Assembly: GCF_022815605.1 (NCBI RefSeq)
Contig: NZ_JALGRP010000001.1
Coordinates: 157,715-221,714, forward strand
Source: Microbacterium sp. VKM Ac-2923
GTDB taxonomy: Bacteria; Actinomycetota; Actinomycetes; Actinomycetales; Microbacteriaceae
Direction of reading: 5' to 3'
Length of the DNA stretch: 64,000 nt
Both the position numbers and the translations under genes were made by a program. Each line of letters starts with the position of its first letter. Positions within the stretch are counted from its first letter, which is position 1. The notes under the pieces were generated by a model that searched no databases, was not told where the DNA came from, and saw only the letters and a program-made list of their open reading frames with translations. This document shows, one piece after another, positions 54,470-63,328 of this stretch.

Positions 54470-54494
54470 ACGTCGAGGCCGGTGACGGCTCCGG

Positions 54495-55529
54495 CTAGAG
54501 GCGGCGCGCCGGTCCGGTCGAGCGCCGCACGACCAGCGTCAGCGGCTCGGGTGCGCCGTCGATCACCTCGGGCGCGCGGACGCTGCGCAGCAGCGCGTTC
54601 ACTGCGTCGCGGCCCTCGGCGCGGAAGTCCACCCGCACGGTGGTCAGGGGCGGTGAGAAGAACGCCGATTCGGGGGTGTCGTCGAGGCCCGTGACGCTGA
54701 CGTCGCCCGGAACGTCGAGACCCGCCTCCGACAGGGCGAGCAAGGCCCCGAGGGCCATCTGGTCGTTCGCGGCGACGATGGCCGTGGGCCGCCCGAGCGC
54801 GAGCAGCTCCCGTGTGGCGCGATGGCCGGACTCGGCCGACCAGTCTCCCTCGACGTCTCCCGTCGACACCAGACCCCGCTCGGTCACGAGACGCTCGTAC
54901 GCGAGTCGTCGGTTTCTCGCCGCCGACCACGTCAGCGGGCCGGAGATGTGTGCCACGTCGCGGTGTCCGAGAGAGATCAGGTGCTCCATCGCGAGCGGGA
55001 TGCCGTTGAGCTGGCCGGGCCCGGCGTCTTCGTCCTGTTCCGAGAACAGCAGGACGGGGACGTCGACGGCCAGTCCGGCGATCGCGCTGCGCATCTCGTC
55101 GGTGGAGGCCAGGGCGACGACGCCCGCGAGATCGTGCTGCAGAAGGATCTCGAGGGCGCGGGTGATCTCGCCGGGGTCGCTCATGTCGAGGGCGACGATG
55201 TCGAGGAGATATCCCGCGTCGCGCGCCGCCGCGCTCGCGCCCTGCAGCACCTGGCTCGGACCGACCTGGTCGATCTCGTGCGTGAGGGCACCGAGGCGGT
55301 GGGAGCGTCCCGTCACCAGGGAGCGGGCGGTGAGGTTCGGCTTGTATTCGAGCGTCTCGAGGGCTCGTTCGATCTTGGCGCGGGTGGCCGAGCGTTGGTC
55401 GATGCCGCGCATGTAACGGCTCACCGACTGGTGCGACACCCCCGCTTCGCGGGCGATGTCGTAGATCGTGGCGGGTCTGCGCGGGGCAAGACCGGCCGAG
55501 GGTGGGGTGTCGGCGACGTGGATCGTCAT
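54495..55529 (-). CDS. LacI-family transcriptional regulator of the galactoside locus
   Basis: This is a 344-residue repressor. The helix-turn-helix is ATIYDIAREAGVSHQSVSRY, with hinge KPNLTARSLVTGRS. The ligand domain includes LLFSEQDEDAGPGQLNGI, HRDVAHISGP and AIVAANDQMALGALLALSEAGLDVPGDVS. Its ATG has AGGAGG upstream. The gene diverges from the GH42 gene, and the 153-bp spacer holds two LacI-type operators, so it very likely represses the GH42-ABC-BNR set and itself. The inducer is presumably a galactoside or arabinogalactan fragment; that is inferred from the neighbours. Confidence 0.93.
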   Translation of the reverse strand: MTIHVADTPPSAGLAPRRPATIYDIAREAGVSHQSVSRYMRGIDQRSATRAKIERALETLEYKPNLTARSLVTGRSHRLGALTHEIDQVGPSQVLQGASAAARDAGYLLDIVALDMSDPGEITRALEILLQHDLAGVVALASTDEMRSAIAGLAVDVPVLLFSEQDEDAGPGQLNGIPLAMEHLISLGHRDVAHISGPLTWSAARNRRLAYERLVTERGLVSTGDVEGDWSAESGHRATRELLALGRPTAIVAANDQMALGALLALSEAGLDVPGDVSVTGLDDTPESAFFSPPLTTVRVDFRAEGRDAVNALLRSVRAPEVIDGAPEPLTLVVRRSTGPARRL

Positions 55530-55601
55530 CGATGGCCTCCTCTCCGAGCCTCGCGGTTGACGACGAGTCTGCACCCGAACCGCCGCACTTGCCAAACAGA
55601 A

Positions 55602-55617
55602 CTTTTACCGATAACAA
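55602..55617. promoter_or_regulatory. LacI-type operator O1
   Basis: CTTTTACCGATAACAA has the central CG at 55609-55610 and the half-site TTGTTATCG on the minus strand. It matches the second operator half by half. Confidence 0.65.
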
Positions 55618-55634
55618 TTGCTTCCACGCCGGTT

Positions 55635-55650
55635 CTGTTATCGAGAACAG
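55635..55650. promoter_or_regulatory. LacI-type operator O2
   Basis: CTGTTATCGAGAACAG is a 16-bp palindrome at 14 positions with the central CG at 55642-55643, 33 bp (about three helical turns) from the centre of O1. It lies 33 bases before the GH42 start. Confidence 0.75.
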
Positions 55651-55682
55651 TTGCCCTGCCGGCCTGACATGGAGGTCGACGG

Positions 55683-57782
55683 ATGCCCGCAGCGATGCCC
55701 GCACCCCCGCGGCAGATCCTCTTCGGGGTCGCCTATTACCCCGAGTACCACCAGAGCGAGCGCGTGAACCTCGACCTCGATCTCATGGCCGACGCCGACA
55801 TCACGGTCATCCGCGTCGGCGAGTCTGTGTGGTCGACCTGGGAGCCCCGGGAGGGCGTGTTCGACCTGGAGTGGTTGGAGCGGGTCCTCGACGCGGCGCA
55901 CGAGCGCGGTATCGCGGTCATCCTCGGAACCCCCACCTACGCGGTACCGCCGTGGCTGCAGACCGCGCACCCCGAGATCGCGGGCGAGCGCCGCACCGGC
56001 GAGAAGATCGCGTGGGGAGCCCGCCAGGAGGTCGACTATTCGCACCCCGCCTTCCGGTACTACGCCGAGCGCGTCATCCGGCGCATCGTCGCCCGCTACG
56101 CCGCGCACCCCGCCGTCATCGGCTACCAGGTCGACAACGAACCCGGCCTCGAGCTCCTCCACAACCACGGCGTGTTCACGAAGTTCGTCCGCTGGCTGAA
56201 GGAGCGCTACGGCGACGTCGACACCCTCAACCGCGAGTGGGGCCTGACCTACTGGTCGCACCGCATCGCCGACTGGAGCGAGTTGTGGCGCCCCGACGGC
56301 AACACGTTCCCGCAGTACGACCTCGCGTGGCGGCGCTTCCAGGCCCTCATCACCACGGACTTCATCTCGTGGCAGGCCAACATCGTGCGCGAGTACGCCC
56401 TCGACGACCAGTTCGTCACGACGTGCCTGCAGTACCCGCGTCGGGGAGTCGATGACCGCACGGTCTTCGAGAACCTCGACATCACCTCCGGCAACCCCTA
56501 TTACGGAATGCAGGATCGCCTAGCCCACGGCAAGGAACTCAGCCAGCTGAACTACTGGACCACGACCGGCGTCGCCGGACTGTTCCGCCAGGCCGATCGC
56601 CTGTACTCGTCGAAGCAGGGGCGCTACCTGATCACCGAGACCAACGCGCAGGCCATCGACGCCGCCGAGAGCAATCACCCGCCCTACCCCGGCCAGTTGC
56701 GCCAGGCGGCGCTGGCGTTCGTGTCCCGCGGCGCCGCGATGATCGAGTACTGGCACTGGCACACCCTCCCGTACGGCGCCGAGACGTACTGGGGCGGCGT
56801 GCTCCCGCACAGCCTCGTCCCCGGCCGCGTTTACCGCGAGGTGGCCGCGATCGGCGCGCAGTTCGCCGCGCTCGGCGATGCGCTGGACGGGTTCGTGCCC
56901 GACGCGGATGCCGCCGTGCTCTGGTCGACTCCGAGTCGCTACGCGATGCAGTTCATGCCGCCGTTCTCGCGCGACGGACGCGCCGACGACAAGTCGTACG
57001 AGCACATCGTGGACGCGTTCCACCGCGGCATCCTGGATGCCGGCGGGCAATCGCGCATCCTGCACGTCGAGCAGGCGGCCGAGCTCGGTGCGGCCGAACT
57101 CGCCGCGCGCTTCCCGGTCCTCGTGGCCGCCGGCGCATACGTGCTCACCGACGCGCAGATCGACGTCCTGCGAGACTACGCGCGCCTCGGCGGGCACCTC
57201 GTGCTCGGCCCGCGCACCGCGTACGCCGACCACGAAGCCCGGGCGCGCGTCCAGGTCGCCCCGCCCGGACTCGCCGACGCCGCGGGCGTCAGCTACGAGG
57301 AGTTCTCGAACCTCGAGACGGCCCTTCCGGTCTCGCTCGAGGGTGCCGGGTCCGCGGCCTCGGGTCGTCTCTGGGTCGACGGCCTGCGCCCCGACACGGC
57401 CGAGGTCGTCGCGCGGTACCACCACCCTCGTTTCGGCGACTTCGCGGCCGTCACGGAGTCGGTGTGGGGGAGCGGACGCATCACGGTCGTCGGCACGGTG
57501 CCCGACCCGACGCTCGCCGCCGACCTCGCACGTCGGCTGCTCGCACCCGTCCGGACGCCGTTCGGGGCGGTTCCGGAGGCGGTCACGATCTCATCGGGGG
57601 TCGCCGGTTCCGGCCGGAGGTATTGGTTCGTCTTCAACTGGAGCGGGGATGCGGCCGCGTGGTCGATCCCGGCCGACGCCGTCGACGCGGTATCGGGGGA
57701 GCGGATCTCCGCGGACACGGAGCTCGCGCTCACCGCCTGGGATGTCCGCGTGTTCACGCAGACCGAGGAAGCGGGCGCCTGA
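55683..57782 (+). CDS. Beta-galactosidase, GH42 family
   Basis: This is a 699-residue cytoplasmic glycosidase. The TIM barrel contains FGVAYYPEYHQSERVNLDLDL split over its start, acid/base Glu153 in YQVDNEPGLE and nucleophile Glu319 in LITETNAQAID. WHWHTLPYGAETYWGG is the substrate loop. The trimerisation domain (about 400-610) and a small beta domain follow, all typical of GH42. It has no signal peptide, so it acts on imported oligosaccharide. The ATG at 55683 has GGAGG seven bases upstream. Its stop overlaps the first permease gene (TGATG). GH42 enzymes prefer beta-galactosides from galactan or arabinogalactan over lactose in many soil bacteria. Confidence 0.95.
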   Translation: MPAAMPAPPRQILFGVAYYPEYHQSERVNLDLDLMADADITVIRVGESVWSTWEPREGVFDLEWLERVLDAAHERGIAVILGTPTYAVPPWLQTAHPEIAGERRTGEKIAWGARQEVDYSHPAFRYYAERVIRRIVARYAAHPAVIGYQVDNEPGLELLHNHGVFTKFVRWLKERYGDVDTLNREWGLTYWSHRIADWSELWRPDGNTFPQYDLAWRRFQALITTDFISWQANIVREYALDDQFVTTCLQYPRRGVDDRTVFENLDITSGNPYYGMQDRLAHGKELSQLNYWTTTGVAGLFRQADRLYSSKQGRYLITETNAQAIDAAESNHPPYPGQLRQAALAFVSRGAAMIEYWHWHTLPYGAETYWGGVLPHSLVPGRVYREVAAIGAQFAALGDALDGFVPDADAAVLWSTPSRYAMQFMPPFSRDGRADDKSYEHIVDAFHRGILDAGGQSRILHVEQAAELGAAELAARFPVLVAAGAYVLTDAQIDVLRDYARLGGHLVLGPRTAYADHEARARVQVAPPGLADAAGVSYEEFSNLETALPVSLEGAGSAASGRLWVDGLRPDTAEVVARYHHPRFGDFAAVTESVWGSGRITVVGTVPDPTLAADLARRLLAPVRTPFGAVPEAVTISSGVAGSGRRYWFVFNWSGDAAAWSIPADAVDAVSGERISADTELALTAWDVRVFTQTEEAGA

Positions 57783-58726
57783 TGGCCGTCTTCGACACTC
57801 CGTCGCGTCGGCGCGCGTTGCCGACCGGAGGCACGGCGACGTCCGCGCCGCGCCGAGCCAAACGGGACTGGAAGGGCTGGCAGTTCACCGGCCCGTTCGC
57901 GGTGGTCTTCGTCCTCGTGTTCATCGCTCCACTGGGGTACGCGCTGTACCTGAGCCTGTTCCAGAACCGCCTGATCGGGGGGAACAGCTTCGTCGGGCTC
58001 GAGAACTACGCCACGGCGCTGAGCGATCCGCAGTTCTGGGACGGGTTCCTGCGGGTCGTGATGTTCCTGCTGATCCAGGTGCCGATCATGCTCGTGCTGG
58101 CTATGGTCGCCGCCCTCGCGATCGACAGCGCCCGCCTCTACGCCTCCGGCTTCTTCCGCATCGTGGTGTTCCTCCCGTATGCGGTGCCCGCCGTCGTCGC
58201 GGTGCTCATCTGGGGCTTCATGTACGGCGACAACTTCGGTCTGACCGCCAACATCAACGACCTGCTGGGCGCGGACGTGCTGCAGCCCTTCGCGGGTACA
58301 TGGATCCTCGCCTCGATCGGCAACATCGTCACGTGGGAGTTCGTGGGCTACAACATGCTCATCTTCTACTCGGCGCTGAAGACCATTCCCGCAGACCTGT
58401 ACGAGGCGGCCGAGATCGACGGGGCCCGCGGCTGGCAGGTCATCCGGGCGATCAAACTGCCCGCGGCGCGAGGGGCGATCGTGATCGCCACAATCTTCTC
58501 GATCATCGGGAGCTTCCAGCTCTTCAACGAGCCCAACGTGCTCAAGCCGCTGGCGGAGAACGTCATCTCCTCCTCCTTCACCCCCAACATGTACGCCTAC
58601 AACCTGTCGTTCGCCGGTCAGCAGTACAACTACGCCGCAACCGTCGCGATCATCATGGGCGTCATCACCGCCGCGATCGCGTACGTCGTGCAGCTGCGCG
58701 GAACCCGTAAGGAGGACCGCGCATGA
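57782..58726 (+). CDS. Sugar ABC transporter permease, MalF-like
   Basis: This is a 314-residue permease with six helices after a 35-residue basic tail. The ATPase-contact loop is EAAEIDGARGWQVIRAIKLP, the EAA motif. It pairs with the following MalG-like permease; its start overlaps GH42 and its stop overlaps that gene (ATGA). The two form the channel of a CUT1-type oligosaccharide importer. No ATPase gene is present in the locus, as often in actinobacteria, which share one MsiK-like ATPase among importers. Confidence 0.93.
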   Translation: MAVFDTPSRRRALPTGGTATSAPRRAKRDWKGWQFTGPFAVVFVLVFIAPLGYALYLSLFQNRLIGGNSFVGLENYATALSDPQFWDGFLRVVMFLLIQVPIMLVLAMVAALAIDSARLYASGFFRIVVFLPYAVPAVVAVLIWGFMYGDNFGLTANINDLLGADVLQPFAGTWILASIGNIVTWEFVGYNMLIFYSALKTIPADLYEAAEIDGARGWQVIRAIKLPAARGAIVIATIFSIIGSFQLFNEPNVLKPLAENVISSSFTPNMYAYNLSFAGQQYNYAATVAIIMGVITAAIAYVVQLRGTRKEDRA

Positions 58727-59622
58727 CCACGGCACTGCGCACCGTCAACCCGAAAGCCCGTCGCCGCACTTCTGTGATGCAGCCGAGGAAGTCGTTCGCC
58801 CTCACGATCGTCATGATCCTGTTCCTCATCTACGCGCTCATCCCGCTGGCGTGGCTCGTCATCAACGCGAGCAAGACGCAGGCCGACCTGTTCAGCACGT
58901 TCGGGCTCGGATTCGGCAACAGCTTCGCGCTGTGGGACAACATCGTCGCCACCTTCACCTACCGCGACGGGATCTTCGTTCGATGGCTCGGCAACACGCT
59001 GCTCTACGTGGTGGTCGGCGCGGGCGGGGCCACGCTGCTGGCGACCCTCGCCGGGTACGGGCTCGCCAAGTACACCTTCCCCGGCAAGCGCGCGTACTTC
59101 GCCACGGTCCTGGGCGCCGTCGCCGTGCCGGGCACGGCGCTCGCGGTGCCGACGTTCCTTTTGTTCAGTCAGATGGGCCTGACGAACACGCCGTGGGCGA
59201 TCATCATCCCGTCCCTGATCACGCCCTTCGGGCTCTACCTCATCTGGGTCTACGCGATCGACTCGGTGCCCACCGAGCTGCTGGAGGCCGCCCGCCTGGA
59301 CGGTGCCGGCGAGATGCGCACGTTCTTCACGATTTCGATCCGGCTGTTGACCCCCGGCATCGTGACGGTGGCGCTGTTCGCCATCGTGGCGACCTGGAAC
59401 AACTACTTCCTGCCGCTCATCATGTTGAGCGATCCGGCGTGGTATCCCCTCACCGTGGGGCTCAACCAGTGGAGCGCCCAGGCCTCGGGCGTCTCGGCCC
59501 AAGCCATCTACAACCTGGTCATCACCGGGTCGCTGATCACGATCGTGCCGATCGTCGTGATCTTCCTCTTCTTACAGCGCTTCTGGCAGTCCGGCCTGAG
59601 CGCTGGGAGCGTCAAGCAGTGA
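58723..59622 (+). CDS. Sugar ABC transporter permease, MalG-like
   Basis: This is a 299-residue permease with six helices. Markers are AWLVINASKTQADLF, GYGLAKYTFPGKRAYFA and the EAA loop ELLEAARLDGAGEMRTFFTI. The C-terminus FLFLQRFWQSGLSAGSVKQ is typical of MalG-type subunits. It is ATGA-coupled to the MalF-like gene. The binding-protein gene follows after 91 bases. Confidence 0.93.
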   Translation: MTTALRTVNPKARRRTSVMQPRKSFALTIVMILFLIYALIPLAWLVINASKTQADLFSTFGLGFGNSFALWDNIVATFTYRDGIFVRWLGNTLLYVVVGAGGATLLATLAGYGLAKYTFPGKRAYFATVLGAVAVPGTALAVPTFLLFSQMGLTNTPWAIIIPSLITPFGLYLIWVYAIDSVPTELLEAARLDGAGEMRTFFTISIRLLTPGIVTVALFAIVATWNNYFLPLIMLSDPAWYPLTVGLNQWSAQASGVSAQAIYNLVITGSLITIVPIVVIFLFLQRFWQSGLSAGSVKQ

Positions 59623-59713
59623 CGAGAGCACCGCGCGACGATCGATAACCCGAACTCTCGATCCCGGGGGGACACCCGCCCCCTGCACGAAGAAGTGGAA
59701 GGAACGAACTCAC

Positions 59714-61060
59714 ATGTTCAACGCAATACAGCGCTCGACCGGGCGCATCGCCGCGACCCTGATCGTCGCCGGTCTCGCGGCGGTCTCGCTGACCGCGTGC
59801 GGCGCGTCCGGGAACGGCAACGCCCAGCCCGGCTCGGCCTCGGACCTCGACGCCGCCCTGGAAGCCGGGGGCGAGCTCACCTATTGGACGTGGACGCCGT
59901 CGGGCGAGGCCCAGGCAGAGGCCTTCATGAAGGAGTACCCGAACGTCAAGGTCACGGTCGTCAACGCCGGTACCGCGACCGATGAGTACACGAAGCTGCA
60001 GAACGCGATCTCCGCGGGAAGCGGTGCACCCGACGTCGCGCAGATCGAGTACTACGCGCTGCAGCAGTTCGCGCTGTCGGACGGCCTCCTCGACCTCGGC
60101 GCGTACGGCTTCGGCGACCTCGAGAGCGACTACACGGCCTCCACCTGGGGAGCGGTCAACCTCAACGGTGGCATCTACGGCCTCCCGCAGGACTCCGGTC
60201 CCATGGTCATGCTCTACAACAAGGCGGTCTTCGACCAGTTCGGGCTGTCGGTGCCGACGACGTGGAGCGAGTACATCGCTGACGCGCAGAAGCTCACCGC
60301 CGCCGACCCGTCGAAGTTCATCACCAACGACGCCGGCGACCCCGGTTTCGCGCAGCCGCTCATCTGGCAGGCCGGTGGACAGCCCTACAAGACCGACGGC
60401 AGCTCCGTCACGATCGACCTGCAGGACGCCGGTTCGAAGAAGTGGGCCGACACCTGGAACCAGCTGCTGAAGCCGGGCCTGCTCGCCGACATCCCGACGT
60501 GGAGCGACGACTGGTTCCGTGCCCTGGGTGACGGCACGATCTCGACGATCATCACCGGCGCGTGGATGCCCGGCATCCTCGAATCCTCCGTGCCGGACGG
60601 CGCCGGTGACTGGCGTGTCGCTCCGCTGCCCAGCTACGACGGATCGCCCGTCACGGCGGAGAACGGCGGAAGCGCGCAGTCGGTGATCAAGCAGTCGAAG
60701 AACCCGGCCCTGGCCGCGGCGTTCCTGAAGTGGCTGAACAACTCCGACGCCAGCATCGACGTGTTCCTCGGAACCGGCGGATTCCCCTCCACCACCGCCC
60801 AGCTCGAGGACCCCGCGTTCCTCGAGGAAGCGCCGGAGTACTTCGGCGGGCAGCAGATCAACCAGGTGCTCGTCGAGTCGTCGAAGAACGTCGTCCCGGG
60901 CTGGGAGTACCTGCCCTACCAGGTGTACGCCAACAGCGTCTTCCCCGACACGGTGGGGCAGGCATACGCCAACCGCTCCGACCTGAACGCCGGCCTCACG
61001 GCCTGGCAGGAGAACCTCGTCACCTACGGCCAGAGCCAGGGCTTCGACGTCAACAAGTAA
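59714..61060 (+). CDS. Sugar-binding lipoprotein of the ABC importer
   Basis: This is a 448-residue family-1 extracellular binding protein. The lipoprotein signal ends VSLTACGAS (Cys near 30). The mature domain begins GELTYWTWTPSGEAQAEAF and includes PDVAQIEYYALQQF, GIYGLPQDSGPMVMLYNK and NGGSAQSVIKQSKNPALAAA. Its size and the Trp/Tyr-rich cleft fit oligosaccharides. The ATG at 59714 has AAGTGGAAGGA upstream. A perfect hairpin follows, likely giving higher expression of this subunit than of the enzyme downstream. Confidence 0.93.
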   Translation: MFNAIQRSTGRIAATLIVAGLAAVSLTACGASGNGNAQPGSASDLDAALEAGGELTYWTWTPSGEAQAEAFMKEYPNVKVTVVNAGTATDEYTKLQNAISAGSGAPDVAQIEYYALQQFALSDGLLDLGAYGFGDLESDYTASTWGAVNLNGGIYGLPQDSGPMVMLYNKAVFDQFGLSVPTTWSEYIADAQKLTAADPSKFITNDAGDPGFAQPLIWQAGGQPYKTDGSSVTIDLQDAGSKKWADTWNQLLKPGLLADIPTWSDDWFRALGDGTISTIITGAWMPGILESSVPDGAGDWRVAPLPSYDGSPVTAENGGSAQSVIKQSKNPALAAAFLKWLNNSDASIDVFLGTGGFPSTTAQLEDPAFLEEAPEYFGGQQINQVLVESSKNVVPGWEYLPYQVYANSVFPDTVGQAYANRSDLNAGLTAWQENLVTYGQSQGFDVNK

Positions 61061-61067
61061 CACCACC

Positions 61068-61099
61068 GGCCCCGCGGGAGCAGCAGCTCCCGCGGGGCC
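61068..61099 (+). terminator. Hairpin after the binding-protein gene
   Basis: A perfect 14-bp stem (61068-61081 with 61086-61099) with loop AGCA starts eight bases after the stop. It has no U-tract, so it probably reduces rather than blocks read-through into the BNR hydrolase gene. Confidence 0.75.
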
Positions 61100-61138
61100 T
61101 GCGGCCTTCTCCTATCCCAACGAAGCGAAGTGAGATCC

Positions 61139-63262
61139 ATGAAGACCCCCTCCCTACGTCGGCGCCTCGCCGCCGGCGCCGTCGCCCTCGTGACGGCATC
61201 CGTCCTCCTGGCCGGTGGTGCGACCTCGGCCCAGGCCTATAACGCCTCCGGCGACGCCATCGTGACGCTCGGCGATGAGCCCTGTCTCAAGGGCCGTGGC
61301 AACTGCATCGTCTACCCGAAGTCGGCGCAGCTGCCGGGCGGGCGCCTGGTCATGGCATTCGAGAAGTCCACGGTGGCCGTCTCCGGCAGCGCAGACGGAC
61401 AGACCATGCCCGTCTACAAGAGCGACGACGACGGGACCACCTGGCAGTCGCTGTCACAGGTCCCCGCTCCCGCTTACGCCTCGAGCGACCCGAAGTTCGC
61501 CCCGTACGTCAGTAACTGGACGAACGGGAGCCTCTTCGTCCTGCCGCAGGACGTCGGGTCTCTGCAAGCCGGCACGCTGCTTCTGTCCAGCGTCGTCTCG
61601 GGTGACGACGAGTACTACAAGGAGCGCAAGGCCGCCGACCCGTCGTGGGTTCCCTCGAACGACGGTGACCGTTCGAACGTCGCGATCGCGCTCTACGCGA
61701 GCACCGACGAGGGAGCCTCGTGGTCGGTGATCGACATCATCGCCCGCGGTGGATGGCAGGGGGGCAGCGCCGGCAATATCGGCGGGGCGATCTCGGCGAT
61801 GAACACCACGGCACAGGTCGACCCCGTGTGGGAGCCGCACCTGGAGGTCATCGGGGGCACGCTCGTCGCCTACTACTCCGACGAGAACGACTACCTCGGA
61901 TTCGACCCGCAGACGGGGGTCGCCCGCATCGACCCCGACAACGCCACCGCGCCCGATTCCCGGGGGCAGATCCTGGTGCACAGGACGTGGACAGGGACCG
62001 GTGCGTGGAGCGAGCCCGTCATCGACGTGCCCGGCCTCACCGTCGACAGGGGCAACGGCAAGTCCCAGATCGGCGGCGGACGCCCCGGGATGACGACGAT
62101 CGCCGAGACCACCGATGGCAAGTGGATGATGACGTTCGAGTACTTCGGCGGCGGCTCGACGGGTCGCTACCAGGTCGCCGACGACCCGCTGCAGTTCTGG
62201 CGCCTCGGCACCCCGGGAGGCTCGCCCGTGGGTCAGCTCCCCCTCGCCAACAACTCGCGCCCGTTGTGGGGCGGAGGGAGCCCGGTGCTCCTCGGTCTGC
62301 CCGATGGACGGATCATCTTCAACTCCGACGGCAGCGGCAACATCTGGGTCAACGAGTCGGGGCGATCCGACGGCGCGTGGGTCGAGCGTCAGACTCCGCT
62401 CGGTTCGGGGTACAGCCGCAATCTGCAGTACGTGAAGGACACGGGCCTGGTCCACATCCTCCAGGCCACGTGGGGCGGTCCCACAAGCGGGTCGGTCATC
62501 CGCTCGGCCGATGTCGACCTCGGTCGCTCTGCCGGCCCGTACGCGACGTTGGTCAACAAGAAGACCGGTCAGGTGCTGGGTACGGGGGGTAACACCACCG
62601 ATGCCAGCATCGGCAACTTCGACCAGCCCGACGTCCGCGTCGAGGACCCGCGCACCGATGCCTCGGCCGCCACCCAGCTGTGGCACGTGCGTCAGGACAC
62701 CGGCGGCACGGTGACCCTGCTGAACAAGTCGGGGGGTCGCGAGGCGGCCGTCTGGACAGGCAACGCCACCGCAGGGCAGCGACTCGGTTCGTGGGTCGAC
62801 GATCAGGACGGCGGCCTGTACCGCGTCGTCTCCCGCGCCGACGGATACGTGTCGCTGCAGTCGGCGCAGAACGCGTCTCTTTACGTCAGCGCGCCGACCG
62901 CGAACGGCGCGGTGACCCTGCAGTCGGCAGCCTCCGACGGTGCCGATCAGTGGAGGATCGTGGATGCCACCGCCCCGGTGGATCCGTCCGCTTCGGTGTC
63001 GTCGTCGGCGCAGACGCGCTGCATCGGCAAGAAGGTCACGCTGATGGTGACCTCGACCAACACCGGCGACGCCACGGTCACCGCGGCCATGTCGAGCTCC
63101 TGGGGCTCCAAGTCGGCGACTCTCGCTGCCGGCGCGACCTCGACGGCCGCCTTCGCCACGCGGTCCGCCTCCGTGCCGTCCGGCTCGGCGCAGGTGGTCG
63201 TCACGAAGGGCGAGGCGACCGGGACGATCACGGTCCCCTACGCCGCGCGCAGCTGCAGCTGA
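61139..63262 (+). CDS. Secreted BNR/sialidase-fold glycoside hydrolase with lectin-like C-terminus
   Basis: This is a 707-residue exported protein. The signal peptide ends about residue 35 (ATSAQA-Y). A six-bladed-propeller-like domain (about 40-470) shows Asp-box sequences KSDDDGTTWQSL and YASTDEGASWSVI, plus VYPKSAQLPGGRLVMAF and FEYFGGGSTGRYQVADD. A beta-trefoil-like region (about 475-610) has repeated LVNKKTGQVLG / LLNKSGGREAAVW units, then a short Ig-like tail. The propeller resembles GH93 exo-alpha-arabinanases more than true sialidases to my eye. In this locus an arabinose- or galactose-releasing role on arabinogalactan makes sense. Substrate is not proven. Confidence 0.8.
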   Translation: MKTPSLRRRLAAGAVALVTASVLLAGGATSAQAYNASGDAIVTLGDEPCLKGRGNCIVYPKSAQLPGGRLVMAFEKSTVAVSGSADGQTMPVYKSDDDGTTWQSLSQVPAPAYASSDPKFAPYVSNWTNGSLFVLPQDVGSLQAGTLLLSSVVSGDDEYYKERKAADPSWVPSNDGDRSNVAIALYASTDEGASWSVIDIIARGGWQGGSAGNIGGAISAMNTTAQVDPVWEPHLEVIGGTLVAYYSDENDYLGFDPQTGVARIDPDNATAPDSRGQILVHRTWTGTGAWSEPVIDVPGLTVDRGNGKSQIGGGRPGMTTIAETTDGKWMMTFEYFGGGSTGRYQVADDPLQFWRLGTPGGSPVGQLPLANNSRPLWGGGSPVLLGLPDGRIIFNSDGSGNIWVNESGRSDGAWVERQTPLGSGYSRNLQYVKDTGLVHILQATWGGPTSGSVIRSADVDLGRSAGPYATLVNKKTGQVLGTGGNTTDASIGNFDQPDVRVEDPRTDASAATQLWHVRQDTGGTVTLLNKSGGREAAVWTGNATAGQRLGSWVDDQDGGLYRVVSRADGYVSLQSAQNASLYVSAPTANGAVTLQSAASDGADQWRIVDATAPVDPSASVSSSAQTRCIGKKVTLMVTSTNTGDATVTAAMSSSWGSKSATLAAGATSTAAFATRSASVPSGSAQVVVTKGEATGTITVPYAARSCS

Positions 63263-63269
63263 CCGTTGC

Positions 63270-63314
63270 AACGACGAACGCCCGGCCGGATTACTCGGCC
63301 GGGCGTTCGTCGTT
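63270..63314. terminator. Bidirectional terminator
   Basis: A perfect 19-bp stem (63270-63288 with 63296-63314) with a seven-base loop separates the converging BNR hydrolase and exporter genes. Confidence 0.88.
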
Positions 63315-63328
63315 CCCGTGCTGTCGTG

